Shown in pieces: positions 9,258 through 17,906 of a stretch of DNA of 64,000 nt. Origin of the DNA: Bradyrhizobium sp. NFR13 (GTDB taxonomy: Bacteria; Pseudomonadota; Alphaproteobacteria; Rhizobiales; Xanthobacteraceae); the NCBI RefSeq assembly GCF_900114605.1, contig NZ_FOTP01000005.1, positions 248,001-312,000 of the forward strand, in the 5' to 3' direction. Every line of letters begins with the position of its first letter. The first letter of the stretch is position 1. Under the pieces are notes generated by a model. That model was given only the letters and a program-made list of their open reading frames with translations. It was not told the origin of the DNA and searched no databases. Made by a program: the position numbers and the translations under genes.

Positions 9258-10051
9258 TTGTCGTCGTCCTTCGGCCGCTCGCCGGCGAAGATCGCGCTGC
9301 CCTCGACCGACAGATATGGCTTCAATTTCTCCCATGGCACGAAGGCGTCGTAATCGCCTTCGGCATAGGAGCCGACCGCATAGGGGCCGTAATGGAAGCT
9401 GAGGCCGGAGCTCTTGCCGGCCGATGTCGATGGCGTCAGCGATACCGGCCCGATCTTGAGCAGCTTCGGTTCCAGCGCGTCGACGAGGCTCATGTCGGGA
9501 TTGTCGTTGTCGCGTTTTTTCTTCTCGACCTTCAGATCCGCCACGACCGCATCGCGGATCGCGGTCATCGCCGGCCCGCTATCGGCGAGCTCGGTGAAGA
9601 ACGGGCGGATGCCGATCATCTTGCCGGCTTGCCTGTCCCACAGCAGCGTGTCGTTGACACGATTGGGATGCGCACCGCCGGTGTAGTTGTAGTCCGCGCG
9701 AATGATGCTGACATAGCGACCCGCGACCAGCGAGCTTTGCGTATAGGACCGCTCGGATTCCCATGGCCGGTTGCGGATATCGGCAGGCAGATCGCGGAGG
9801 TCCTTGCGCTGCTCGGCCAGCTCCTTGAGCGTCTTCGCAGCCCAGCCATTGCTTGCGGATGTGAGATATTTCAGCAGCGGCGCATCGGACTTGATCGCGG
9901 CATCGAAGAAGACGGCAACCTCGGTGTATTTGGCCTTGAGCTGGATGTCGGGTGTGGGCTCGGCGGCGAGGGAGATCGCTATGGAAGTGATTAGGAAGGC
10001 ACAGGCCAAGCCTGCGAGACGAGAAATATTACGGATATAAGCAAGTTTCAT
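9254..10051 (-). CDS. Exported DUF3298/RsiV-like domain protein
   Basis: 265 aa from ATG 10051, which overlaps the preceding stop as ATGA. An N-terminal signal peptide (about 1-30, ending SLAAEP) is followed by a domain with the YTGGAHPN motif and the late AFVPWEKLKPYLS segment typical of DUF3298 (C-terminal part of RsiV-like anti-sigma/lysozyme-binding proteins). Probably periplasmic. It has no cytosolic anti-sigma part, so it is not an anti-sigma factor itself. It sits between a HepT-like gene and meaB with 4-nt overlaps on both sides, so it is translated with them. Why an exported protein is in a mutase operon is not evident. Confidence 0.75.
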   Translation of the reverse strand: MKLAYIRNISRLAGLACAFLITSIAISLAAEPTPDIQLKAKYTEVAVFFDAAIKSDAPLLKYLTSASNGWAAKTLKELAEQRKDLRDLPADIRNRPWESERSYTQSSLVAGRYVSIIRADYNYTGGAHPNRVNDTLLWDRQAGKMIGIRPFFTELADSGPAMTAIRDAVVADLKVEKKKRDNDNPDMSLVDALEPKLLKIGPVSLTPSTSAGKSSGLSFHYGPYAVGSYAEGDYDAFVPWEKLKPYLSVEGSAIFAGERPKDDDK

Positions 10052-10416
10052 TCTGGAGACCTGAGCCGCGCGGCGCACCGTTCGAGAGGAGGCATCAAAT
10101 CGTGAGCCCAATGTGGAAGAGTGTCTGGCTCAACTCTGATTGCGACGTTGCCGAGACGATCACTCATCTCGGCGATAGCTGTCCAGTCTACTTCAGCTTC
10201 GCGCTTCCTTATCTCGTTCGGGATGTGATCCGAAGCAATTCCGATAATCTCGAAAAGCCGTTCCATGGCCACGCAAGTCCTCTTGTCCTTGGCGAGATCC
10301 GCCAGCGTGCGACCAGCGACAGCTTCTTTGACCAGCGCAATTTTCTCGTAGATGTGTGAGAAACGCTCTGCAACGGACGGTGGCGGAATTGTGCCAGTTT
10401 CCATGGACCAGCTCAT
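10048..10416 (-). CDS. Degenerate HepT-like (DUF86) protein without its antitoxin
   Basis: 122 aa from ATG 10416. The all-helical core MERLFEIIGIASDHIPNEI followed by VDWTAIAEMSDRLGN matches the HepT/DUF86 fold, whose members are HEPN ribonuclease toxins paired with MNT nucleotidyltransferase antitoxins. The catalytic RX4-6H motif and the tyrosine that is AMPylated should follow R87, but here the sequence is R87-LGNVAIRV with no His or Tyr, so ribonuclease activity is unlikely. No MNT gene is adjacent. The start lies 31 nt after the mutB stop with a weak GGGTG Shine-Dalgarno, and the 3' end overlaps the DUF3298 start (ATGA). Confidence 0.65.
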   Translation of the reverse strand: MSWSMETGTIPPPSVAERFSHIYEKIALVKEAVAGRTLADLAKDKRTCVAMERLFEIIGIASDHIPNEIRKREAEVDWTAIAEMSDRLGNVAIRVEPDTLPHWAHDLMPPLERCAARLRSPE

Positions 10417-10447
10417 CAGGCACCCGATTGGTTGATTGTGGTCTTGA

Positions 10448-12601
10448 TTACTCCGCCGCCTCGCTATGTCCCAGCCGCGCATTGAGCTTGTGGATCAGCT
10501 CTTCGGCGGCTTCCGAGATCACTGTGCCGGGCGGGAAGATCGCTTCCGCGCCGGCCTTGTACAGTTCGTCGTAATCCTGCGGGGGGACGACGCCGCCGAT
10601 GATGATCATGATGTCCTCGCGGCCCTGCTTCTTGAGTGCGGCCTTGAGCTCCGGCACGGCAGTAAGATGGGCTGCGGCCAGCGAAGAGAGGCCCAAAATA
10701 TGCACGTCGTTCTCGACGGCCTGCCGCGCGGCTTCATCGGCGGTGGCGAACAGCGGCCCGATATCGACGTCGAAACCGACATCGGCGAAGGCCGAGGCGA
10801 TCACCTTCTGGCCGCGGTCGTGGCCGTCCTGACCGATTTTCGCGACGAGGATACGCGGGCGGCGGCCCTCGGCGTCCTCGAAGGCGTCGATCAGCGCCTG
10901 AACCTTCTGGACCTTGTCGTTCATGGTGGACGCCTCGCGCTTGTAGACACCGGTGATGGATTTGATTTCGGCGCGGTGGCGGCCGAACACCTTCTCCATC
11001 GCGTCCGAAATTTCGCCGACAGTGGCCTTGGCGCGCGCGGCATCGATGGCCAGCGCCAGCAGGTTGCCGTTGCCGTCCTTGGCGCTGCGCGTCAGCGCCG
11101 CCAGCGCGGCATCGACGTCGGCCTGGCTGCGCTCGCCACGCAGGCGCTTCAGCTTGTCGATCTGCAGACGGCGCACGGTGGAGTTTTCCACCTTGAGCAC
11201 GTCGAGCGCTTCTTCATTCTCCGGCTTATACTTGTTGACGCCGATCACGGCCTGCCGGCCTGCATCGATGCGCGCTTGCGTCTTGGCGGAAGCTTCCTCG
11301 ATACGCAGTTTGGGCACGCCGGCCTCGATGGCCTTGGCCATGCCGCCGAGCTCTTCCACTTCCTGGATATGCGCCCAGGCCTTGGTGGCGAGATCGTGGG
11401 TCAGGCGCTCGACATAATAGGAGCCGCCCCACGGATCGATGATCCGGTTGGTGCCGGTTTCCTGCTGCAGGAACAGCTGCGTGTTGCGGGCAATGCGCGC
11501 CGAGAAATCAGTGGGCAGCGCCAGCGCCTCGTCGAGCGCATTGGTGTGCAGCGACTGGGTGTGGCCCTGCGTCGCCGCCATCGCCTCGATGGTGGTGCGC
11601 ATCACGTTGTTATAGACGTCCTGCGCGGTCAGCGACCAGCCCGAGGTCTGGCAATGGGTGCGCAGCGACAGCGATTTCGGATCCTTCGGATTGAACTGCG
11701 TCAGCAGCTTGGCCCAGAGCAGCCGCGCGGCGCGCATCTTGGCGACTTCCATGAAGAAGTTCATGCCGATCGCCCAGAAGAACGACAGCCGCGGCGCGAA
11801 GCGGTCGACATCGATGCCTGCGGCAAGACCCGCGCGCAGATATTCGACGCCGTCGGCCAGCGTATAGGCCAGCTCGAGATCCTGCGTCGCACCGGCTTCC
11901 TGCATGTGATAGCCGGAGATCGAAATCGAATTGTATTTGGGCATCCTCGTTGAGGTGTAGGCGAAGATGTCGGAGATGATCCGCATCGAGGGGGCTGGCG
12001 GATAGATATAGGTGTTGCGCACCATGAACTCTTTCAGAATGTCATTCTGAATGGTGCCAGTGAGCTTCTCTGGCGGCACACCCTGTTCCTCGGCGGCAGC
12101 CACGTAAAGCGCGAGGATCGGCAGCACCGCGCCGTTCATGGTCATCGACACGCTCATCTGGTCGAGCGGAATGCCGGCGAACAGCGTGCGCATATCGTAG
12201 ATGGAGTCGATCGCCACACCGGCCATGCCGACGTCGCCCGACACGCGCGGATGATCGCTGTCATAGCCGCGATGGGTGGCGAGATCGAAGGCGACCGAGA
12301 GACCCTTCTGGCCGGCGGCGAGATTGCGGCGATAGAAAGCGTTGGAATCCTCTGCGGTGGAGAACCCGGCATATTGCCGGATCGTCCAGGGCTGGTTGAC
12401 ATACATGGTCGGGTAGGGGCCGCGCAGGAACGGCGCGATGCCCGGATAGGTGTCGAGGAAATCGATGCCCGCGACGTCGGCTTCGCCGTAACCCGGCTTC
12501 ACCAGGATGCCTTCCGGCGTCAGCCACGGTTCGCCCTGCGATGGCGCACCGGCAGCGATGGGCGCAAAGGCGATGTTGGTGAAGTCAGGAATCTTGGTCA
12601 T
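10448..12601 (-). CDS. mutB: Methylmalonyl-CoA mutase large (catalytic, B12-binding) subunit
   Basis: 717 aa. Interconverts (R)-methylmalonyl-CoA and succinyl-CoA using adenosylcobalamin in propionate and branched-chain amino-acid degradation. The N-terminal TIM barrel contains the typical [17 protein letters not shown] and [12 protein letters not shown] signatures. The C-terminal cobalamin-binding Rossmann domain (about 585-717) has the base-off motif DGHDRGQKV, with the His that coordinates cobalt, and the [11 protein letters not shown] strand. The ATG overlaps the stop of a 57-aa gene (ATGA, 12601-12598). Together with mutA (two genes upstream) it forms the heterodimeric enzyme. Confidence 0.95.
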   Translation of the reverse strand: MTKIPDFTNIAFAPIAAGAPSQGEPWLTPEGILVKPGYGEADVAGIDFLDTYPGIAPFLRGPYPTMYVNQPWTIRQYAGFSTAEDSNAFYRRNLAAGQKGLSVAFDLATHRGYDSDHPRVSGDVGMAGVAIDSIYDMRTLFAGIPLDQMSVSMTMNGAVLPILALYVAAAEEQGVPPEKLTGTIQNDILKEFMVRNTYIYPPAPSMRIISDIFAYTSTRMPKYNSISISGYHMQEAGATQDLELAYTLADGVEYLRAGLAAGIDVDRFAPRLSFFWAIGMNFFMEVAKMRAARLLWAKLLTQFNPKDPKSLSLRTHCQTSGWSLTAQDVYNNVMRTTIEAMAATQGHTQSLHTNALDEALALPTDFSARIARNTQLFLQQETGTNRIIDPWGGSYYVERLTHDLATKAWAHIQEVEELGGMAKAIEAGVPKLRIEEASAKTQARIDAGRQAVIGVNKYKPENEEALDVLKVENSTVRRLQIDKLKRLRGERSQADVDAALAALTRSAKDGNGNLLALAIDAARAKATVGEISDAMEKVFGRHRAEIKSITGVYKREASTMNDKVQKVQALIDAFEDAEGRRPRILVAKIGQDGHDRGQKVIASAFADVGFDVDIGPLFATADEAARQAVENDVHILGLSSLAAAHLTAVPELKAALKKQGREDIMIIIGGVVPPQDYDELYKAGAEAIFPPGTVISEAAEELIHKLNARLGHSEAAE

Positions 12602-12771
12602 GGTCGTTTCTCGAATTCTCGATTGCGTTCGATGAGTCTCTGAACGTTCTTCTTGTAGGTCGGGTCGTCTGACGGGGGCGTTTCAGTTTTCCGCCAGAGT
12701 ACCACGTCAAACACCTTCTCAAGCACCTTCTCGATCGGCCACATCAGCAAGTCGAATAGCAAACTGGCCAT
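12598..12771 (-). CDS. 57-aa protein between GFA gene and mutB
   Basis: Found by reading the gap. ATG 12771 is preceded by AAGGA at a normal distance, and the TGA stop overlaps the mutB ATG (ATGA). The product starts [20 protein letters not shown]: an amphipathic or weakly membrane-associating N-terminal helix, then FDVVLWRK and a charged C-terminal helix ([13 protein letters not shown]). The RBS, the 21-nt spacing to the GFA stop and the translational coupling all argue it is expressed. I do not recognise the family. Confidence 0.65.
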   Translation of the reverse strand: MASLLFDLLMWPIEKVLEKVFDVVLWRKTETPPSDDPTYKKNVQRLIERNREFEKRP

Positions 12772-12792
12772 GCGCGCGATCCTTGAAACACG

Positions 12793-13260
12793 CTAATCAT
12801 GATCCGGATGCTGATAGCTGAACACTTCGGCGCATTTCTCCGGGCCGTAATTCTGCATCGTCGTCTTGCTCGGCAGGTTCGACACATTGCCGACCCAGCC
12901 CAGGCGTGACTCCGTGCCGAATTGCTGTGTCGGCACCACGCGGTCCGGGCGGTCGAAGGCGCCGGTCATGATCTCGATCTTGGGGCCGCCGATGAGACGG
13001 TAGCTCAGCGGCGTGCCGCATTTGGCGCAGAAGTCGCGTTCCGCAATCGATGATGACTTGAACGCCGCCGGCTTGCCGCGGGTCCACGCAAAGTTCTCGT
13101 GCGGGATATCGGCAAGCGAGGCGAATGGCGCGCCGGTGGCCTTCTGACACATGCGGCAATGGCAGATGCTGACGCGGGTTGGCGCAGCCGACAGCGCGAA
13201 GCGGATGTTGCCGCATTGGCAACCGCCGGTCAGCGCGGGTTTGCTCGCCGTTGCCGTCAT
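12793..13260 (-). CDS. GFA family (CENP-V-like) zinc protein
   Basis: 155 aa. The zinc ligands of the glutathione-dependent formaldehyde-activating (GFA/CENP-V) fold are present: Cys14/Cys16 (GGCQCGNIRF), Cys33/Cys35/Cys38 (CHCRMCQKATG) and Cys78/Cys81 (CAKCGTPLSY). The family binds glutathione adducts of small aldehydes, but enzymatic activity is disputed and most members have no known substrate. It begins 11 nt after the mutA stop and is followed 21 nt later by the 57-aa gene, so it belongs to the mutase transcript. A role in aldehyde detoxification near acyl-CoA metabolism would be guesswork. Confidence 0.85.
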   Translation of the reverse strand: MTATASKPALTGGCQCGNIRFALSAAPTRVSICHCRMCQKATGAPFASLADIPHENFAWTRGKPAAFKSSSIAERDFCAKCGTPLSYRLIGGPKIEIMTGAFDRPDRVVPTQQFGTESRLGWVGNVSNLPSKTTMQNYGPEKCAEVFSYQHPDHD

Positions 13261-13271
13261 GGCTTACTCCA

Positions 13272-15143
13272 TCAGGCCGAATTTATTAAGTCATGGGCCT
13301 GCACCAGCATCGCCAGCGCATCGCCGCCGGCAATGATAAAATCCCTAACGCCTGCGTCGCGCAAGGGCGCTTCGAGGTCGCCGGGGCGGCCTGCCAGATA
13401 GATATGCTTTGCGCCGGCGGCCTGCAGCGCTTTTGCTGCGGGCGCTGCCTGGCCGACATAGAGCTTGTCGGACGAGCAGATACATACCAACGCCGCGCCG
13501 GAGGCCTTCCAGGCCTTGGCGAGTTCGGCCGGATCGGAGAAGCCGTCGCTGTCGAGGGCTTCGATGCCGCCGGTCTCGAAAAAGCTCTTGGCGAAGGTCG
13601 CGCGTGCCGTGAAATCGGCGGGCGTGCCGAGATTGGCCAGAAACACCTTCGGACGGGCACCCTTGCGCGCCAGCAGGTGATCCGATTTGTCGCGCAGCGC
13701 CTCGAAGGGGGAGGCCAGCCGGATCGGTTCCAGCGGGTTGAACTTGATCTTGTCCTTGCCATAGGGCTTGCCGGGGATCGGCTTGACCTTCAGCACACTG
13801 GCGCGCGCTTCATGCAGGTTGGGAAACTCGCTGGCGCCGGTGAGCACTTCGCGGCGCTTGGCCACGCTGGCCTGACGTGCGGCGCGTGTCGCGGCGACCT
13901 TCGGCTGGATCACATTGTTGCCAAGCGCCGGGAAGGCGCCGCCGGCTTTTTCGATGTCCTGAAACTGTGCCCATGCAGCGTCGCACAGTTCGCGTGTCAG
14001 CGCCTCGATGCCGCCGGCGCCGGCGGCGGGATCGGTGACCTTGGCGAGATTGGACTCTTCCAGCAGCACCAGTTGGGTGTTGCGCGCAACACGGCGCGCA
14101 AAGCCATCGGGCAGGCCAAGGGCCAGCGTATGCGGCAGCACGCAGATGGAGTTAGCGCCGCCTAGACCGGCGGCGAAGGTCGCCATGGTCGCGCGCAGCA
14201 TGTTCACATAGGGATCGCGCTGCGTGAGCATGCGCCACGCGGTGTCGGCAGCGATGAACAGCGGCTTCGGCGTGAGGCCGCAGCTTTCCTCGACGCGCGC
14301 CCAGAGCAGGCGCAGCGCGCGGAATTTCGCCATGGTGAGAAACTGATCGGCATCAGCCGCGAGACGCGCATAGACCATGCTGCGGGCCGTCTCGAGCGGA
14401 ATGTTGTGGTCTTCCATGGCGCGCAGATAGGACACCATCACCGCGAGGACGTAAGACAGTTCCTGCACTTCGGAGCCGCCGGCATCGTGAATGATGCGGC
14501 CGTCGGCAACGGCGAACGGGCCCTTGAAGCCTTGCGCGGCGAGCTTCTTGATGGTGTCGGTGACGGCGGGCGCCATCTCCCACCAGTTATAGGCGCTGGT
14601 GCCCCACACCGCGGTGGCGCCGATGGGATCGAGGCCAAAGCGGATATCGCATGTGGCGGGATCGATGCCCTTCGTCTTGATGTAATCGGCCAGATAGGTC
14701 ACGGCCATGCGCGACTGCGGGCCGGCATGGAGTTCGATGCCGATGCCGGCGTCGAGATAGATGCCGTCGAACAGCGTCTCGATGGTTTCGGGCGAGGCGA
14801 CGAGGCCGAAGCCGCGCGCGCCATTGGCGCCTTCGAACACCAACGTCAGGCCGGTGGCACCATTTTCGAGATCGTGCAGTGCCTGCTTGTTCGACTTGCC
14901 GGCATCCGGGTGGTCGATCCGCTGCATGATCTGCCAGGGCGCAGCGGCCGGCCGGCTGGCAATCGGCGCCGCATCCTGGGCGCGCGGATAGATCGGCTGG
15001 ATCTTGACGCCGTCATAGGTCTTGCTGATCAGCTTCTCGAATGGTGCGCCTTTCAGCACGCCATCGACGAGCTTGCGCCAGTCATCGTAACTCGCAGGCG
15101 CAAAATCGGCGGCCAGCCGCAGGTCGTCAGTCGCAGTCGACAT
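13272..15143 (-). CDS. mutA: Methylmalonyl-CoA mutase small subunit
   Basis: 623 aa, the expected size for the non-catalytic beta subunit. The barrel domain is retained. The C-terminal flavodoxin-like domain lacks the DxHxxG cobalamin motif: the corresponding region reads ANLGTPADFTARATF. It pairs with MutB in the heterodimer. First gene of the run 15143-7613; the start ATG 15143 (MSTATDDLR) is unambiguous. I looked for a cobalamin riboswitch in the 340 nt upstream and saw none, only hairpin repeats, so control by a DNA-binding regulator or constitutive expression is more likely. Confidence 0.93.
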   Translation of the reverse strand: MSTATDDLRLAADFAPASYDDWRKLVDGVLKGAPFEKLISKTYDGVKIQPIYPRAQDAAPIASRPAAAPWQIMQRIDHPDAGKSNKQALHDLENGATGLTLVFEGANGARGFGLVASPETIETLFDGIYLDAGIGIELHAGPQSRMAVTYLADYIKTKGIDPATCDIRFGLDPIGATAVWGTSAYNWWEMAPAVTDTIKKLAAQGFKGPFAVADGRIIHDAGGSEVQELSYVLAVMVSYLRAMEDHNIPLETARSMVYARLAADADQFLTMAKFRALRLLWARVEESCGLTPKPLFIAADTAWRMLTQRDPYVNMLRATMATFAAGLGGANSICVLPHTLALGLPDGFARRVARNTQLVLLEESNLAKVTDPAAGAGGIEALTRELCDAAWAQFQDIEKAGGAFPALGNNVIQPKVAATRAARQASVAKRREVLTGASEFPNLHEARASVLKVKPIPGKPYGKDKIKFNPLEPIRLASPFEALRDKSDHLLARKGARPKVFLANLGTPADFTARATFAKSFFETGGIEALDSDGFSDPAELAKAWKASGAALVCICSSDKLYVGQAAPAAKALQAAGAKHIYLAGRPGDLEAPLRDAGVRDFIIAGGDALAMLVQAHDLINSA

Positions 15144-15487
15144 TTAGGAACTTCACTCCCGGCATTGCTTCGTGATTGAGCCGGAAAATGCCATGCCGAG
15201 AAGGGGTTGCCAATGCCTGTTCGGGCATGGGGATGCGCGGAATTGGCGCGTTCTTCCCTCTCCCCGCAATGCGGGGAGAGGGTGGCGTGGACGAAGTCCG
15301 CGACGGGTGAGGCGGGGCACAGAGCTAAACCAATCTGGTCGGAGCAGATCGCACGGTGGGATCCGCGATGACGTCGTGACGATGGGGCGGCGCGCTGCCC
15401 CTCACCCGCCGCGAAGGCGCGGCGACCTCTCCCCGCCTAGCGAAGCTTCGCTTCGCACGGGGGCGGGGAGAGGTTAGAAGCCTGCGC
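15144..15487. other. Intergenic hairpin-rich stretch between folK and mutA
   Basis: No gene. The fol genes read leftward into this stretch and mutA starts at its left edge, so it must hold both a fol terminator and the mutA promoter. It contains two strong hairpins (separate entry) built from CCTCTCCCCGC/GCGGGGAGAGG arms, plus GGGTGAGG near 15306 and CCTCACCC near 15402 that can also pair. Confidence 0.6.
15256..15473. repeat. Nested palindromic repeat, probable fol-operon terminator
   Basis: CCCTCTCCCCGC (15256-15267) pairs with GCGGGGAGAGGG (15271-15282) over a 3-nt loop. CCTCTCCCCGCC (15426-15437) pairs with GGCGGGGAGAGG (15462-15473) and encloses the 14-bp palindrome AGCGAAGCTTCGCT (15440-15453). 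This resembles a dispersed repeat type in Bradyrhizobium-like genomes. No T-run is present, so termination is inferred. Confidence 0.7.
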
Positions 15488-15979
15488 TCAATCCAGATCC
15501 GGCAGCTTCTCGATGCCATCGGTTGAGAGGGCCTTCAGATGATCGGCAACCGTCTTGCCTGATATCACCCGGTCCGGCGCGATTTCGGCCAGCGGCACCA
15601 GCACGAAGGCACGTTCAGTGGCGCGCGGATGGGGGAGGTGCAGTTCCGGCTTGGCCATGACGACGTCGTCATAGGCGATCATGTCGAGATCGAGCGGACG
15701 CGGACCCCAGTGCCCCTCGGCGGCCCGGTTGCGGCCGAATTTATGTTCGATCCTGTGCAGCGTGAACAACAGCGCGTGCGGATCGAGTTCGGTATCGATC
15801 TCGATGGCCGCATTGACGAAGTGGTCCTGCGGCACATCGCCCACCGGCGGCGTTCTATAGTCCGCCGAGCGTGCGATCAGCGCGGCCTGTGTCATGCCGC
15901 AGATATTGCTGATCGCCTTGCGGAAGGTCATGCGGACGTCGCCGACATTGCCGCCGAGCGCGATGAGGACGCTGGCCAT
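15488..15979 (-). CDS. folK: 6-hydroxymethyl-7,8-dihydropterin pyrophosphokinase
   Basis: 163 aa. Transfers pyrophosphate from ATP to 6-hydroxymethyl-dihydropterin in folate synthesis (cytosol). Visible family motifs are the N-terminal ALGGNVGD, YRTPPVG, the IEHKFGRNR segment and GPRPLDLDMIAYDD, which carries the magnesium-binding DLD pair, then LHLPHPRATERAFVLVPL. It is the third gene of folP-folB-folK, 3 nt after the folB stop. Confidence 0.95.
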   Translation of the reverse strand: MASVLIALGGNVGDVRMTFRKAISNICGMTQAALIARSADYRTPPVGDVPQDHFVNAAIEIDTELDPHALLFTLHRIEHKFGRNRAAEGHWGPRPLDLDMIAYDDVVMAKPELHLPHPRATERAFVLVPLAEIAPDRVISGKTVADHLKALSTDGIEKLPDLD

Positions 15980-15982
15980 TCG

Positions 15983-16348
15983 TTACGCTCGCGATCGGCG
16001 CAGCACCACGCCGACATCGTCGAAGATCGCGGCAATCGGCGCGTGCGGCTTGTGCACGGTGACCTTGACGGAGCTGATGCGCGGAAAATCCTTGAGCACC
16101 GCATCGGCCACGGCCCCGGCGGCGCGTTCCAGCAGCTTGTAATTGGTGTCCTTGAAGGCGGCGATCGCGGTGGCGACGACATTGGCATAGGACACGGTAT
16201 CGGCGAGGCGGTCGCTGCGCGAGGCAAGGTCGATATCGGCGTCAAGTTCGAGATCGATGACGAAGCGCTGGCCGACGACGCCTTCGTAATCGAGCACGCC
16301 GTGATGCGCATGCACAGAGACGCCCTTGATGAAGATCATGTCGGTCAT
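15983..16348 (-). CDS. folB: Dihydroneopterin aldolase
   Basis: 121 aa, the standard length. Converts 7,8-dihydroneopterin to 6-hydroxymethyl-dihydropterin and glycolaldehyde. Typical features are VHAHHGVLDYEGVVGQRFVIDLEL near the N-terminus (shown here only as a family landmark around residues 11-34), the SYANV segment and the KVTVHKPHAPI strand near the end. Its ATG overlaps the folP stop by 4 nt (16348-16345). Confidence 0.92.
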   Translation of the reverse strand: MTDMIFIKGVSVHAHHGVLDYEGVVGQRFVIDLELDADIDLASRSDRLADTVSYANVVATAIAAFKDTNYKLLERAAGAVADAVLKDFPRISSVKVTVHKPHAPIAAIFDDVGVVLRRSRA

Positions 16349-17190
16349 CTTAATTCCTCGATGGCTGCGGTGACGCGCAGGGCCTGAACGGTTTCCGCGA
16401 CGTCATGGGCGCGGACGATTTTGGCGCCGTGCCGCACCGCGAGCAGATGCGCAGCGAGCGATCCGCCGATGCGCTGCTGCGGCTCCGATGGCACGACGGT
16501 CGATATGAATTTCTTGCGCGAGGCGGCGATCAGCACCGGCAGGCCGAAACCGGTCAGCTCGTCGAACCGCGCCAGCGCAATCATGCTCTGTTCAGGTGTC
16601 TTGCCGAAGCCAATGCCGGGGTCGAGCACGATGTGGCCCGCGGGGATGCCGGCGCTGGCAGCGATCTCCAGCGAGCGCGTGAAGAAGCTCTTGATGTCGT
16701 CGATGATATCGATCGAGCCATCGACGTCGTCACGGTTATGCATGACGACGACCGGCGCGCTGTGCTCGGCGATGACGCGCGCCATGTCCGGATCGCGCTG
16801 CAGCCCCCAGATGTCGTTGGCGATGGCGACACCGGCAGCGAGTGCTTTCGCGACGACGGACGCCTTCATGCTGTCGATCGATACCGGCGTGCCGAGCGCG
16901 ACGACGTCAGCCAGCACCGGCACGAGCCGCGCCCATTCTTCATCGGCAGTGACCGGCCGGGACCCGTAGGGCCGCGTGGACTCGGCGCCGATGTCGATGA
17001 TCCCTGCGCCCTCGGCAATCATCCGCCTGGCCTGCGCCAGGGCACGCTCGGGGGCATCGAACTGGCCGCCATCGGAGAAGGAGTCCGGGGTGACGTTCAG
17101 GATGCCCATCACGGCGGGCACCGGCGATGCCAGCAGCGCGGCCAGCACCGGATGGGCCGTCGGAGCAGACGTGGTGGGGCGCGCGATCAT
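16345..17190 (-). CDS. folP: Dihydropteroate synthase
   Basis: 281 aa from ATG 17190 (MIARPTTSAPTAHP). Upstream in-frame sequence falls in a palindromic repeat and is not coding. Condenses p-aminobenzoate with the pterin pyrophosphate; the sulfonamide target. Family motifs are VMGILNVTPDSFSDGG (Asn binds magnesium), IDIGAESTRPYG, VSIDSMKASV, AIANDIWG and DPGIGFGKTPEQ. It is first in the folate operon and translationally coupled to folB. The promoter should lie within or beside the repeat at 17239-17415. Confidence 0.95.
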   Translation of the reverse strand: MIARPTTSAPTAHPVLAALLASPVPAVMGILNVTPDSFSDGGQFDAPERALAQARRMIAEGAGIIDIGAESTRPYGSRPVTADEEWARLVPVLADVVALGTPVSIDSMKASVVAKALAAGVAIANDIWGLQRDPDMARVIAEHSAPVVVMHNRDDVDGSIDIIDDIKSFFTRSLEIAASAGIPAGHIVLDPGIGFGKTPEQSMIALARFDELTGFGLPVLIAASRKKFISTVVPSEPQQRIGGSLAAHLLAVRHGAKIVRAHDVAETVQALRVTAAIEELR

Positions 17191-17238
17191 GAGGTCGCTT
17201 TGCGCGGTCGGGGGGAGGGAGTCAAGGTGGACAGTGTC

Positions 17239-17415
17239 GTCATTCCGGGGCACGTGCGGCGCGAGCCGCATGTGAACCCGGAATCTCGCAACGGGAGGCA
17301 GCGGCGTTCAGCCATCCCGGGATTCCCCGCCACTCCAATCGGAGCGGCTGAGGTTCGCCCGCAGCTGACGCTGCGTGTGCCCTCAGGCACACTAATTGGT
17401 GTGCTGGGGAATGAC
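17239..17415. repeat. Dispersed palindromic repeat, copy 2
   Basis: GTCATTCCGGGGCAC at 17239 and TGGGGAATGAC ending at 17415 are diverged inverted ends, with CCGGAATCTCG and GGGATTCC interior motifs as in the copies at 5650, 23123 and 23552. It fills most of the gap between folP and the DUF4332 gene. Confidence 0.7.
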
Positions 17416-17424
17416 AGTGATTGT

Positions 17425-17832
17425 CTAATACGAAATCTTCAGCGGCAGCTGGCGGGCCTTTTCGATCAGATCGCCGACGGACTTCTCCGAGGGCATCACC
17501 CGGACCAGCTTGCGCTTGTCATTGGCCTCGCGCATCGCTTGAGCAAGGCGGGCGGGATTGCGGTGGGTCAATTCGCGCACGGTATTGACGCCGGAGGCGC
17601 GGAGCAGTTCGGCCTTGGCCTTGCCCATGCCGGGGATGCGCAGGTAGTCGGCGAGGTTCGCCCATTCGAGCAGTTGCTGTTCGCTGAACCCGGTCTTGGC
17701 GGCGAGTTCCTTGCGGCATTTGGCAGAGTGAGCGGCGTCCAGCAGCCCCTCCATAGTGCGGATGCCTGCCTTTTTCAGTTTGGTCGCGGCGAAGGCCGTC
17801 AAACCGTCAATCTTGGAGATGGGATATGTCAT
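17425..17832 (-). CDS. DUF4332 helix-hairpin-helix protein
   Basis: 135 aa. Two tandem HhH-like units are visible, around residues 14-33 (AATKLKKAGIRTMEGLLDAA) and 66-90 (RIPGMGKAKAELLRASGVNT), typical of DUF4332. The family resembles the non-specific DNA-binding HhH domains of topoisomerases and ligases. No catalytic residues, cytosolic. The start ATG 17832 (MTYPISKIDG) matches the family. Function unknown; nucleic-acid binding is the best guess. Confidence 0.8.
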   Translation of the reverse strand: MTYPISKIDGLTAFAATKLKKAGIRTMEGLLDAAHSAKCRKELAAKTGFSEQQLLEWANLADYLRIPGMGKAKAELLRASGVNTVRELTHRNPARLAQAMREANDKRKLVRVMPSEKSVGDLIEKARQLPLKISY

Positions 17833-17906
17833 GGTACTCAGACGTATGAAGGTCGGACGTAGGAAGATGCTGGACGCTTACGCGCGGCTGCTGACGTAAC
17901 AGACGG

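Noticed and set aside
15144-15487. Cobalamin riboswitch upstream of mutA
   Set aside because: No B12-box-like sequence seen; the region is explained by hairpin repeats.
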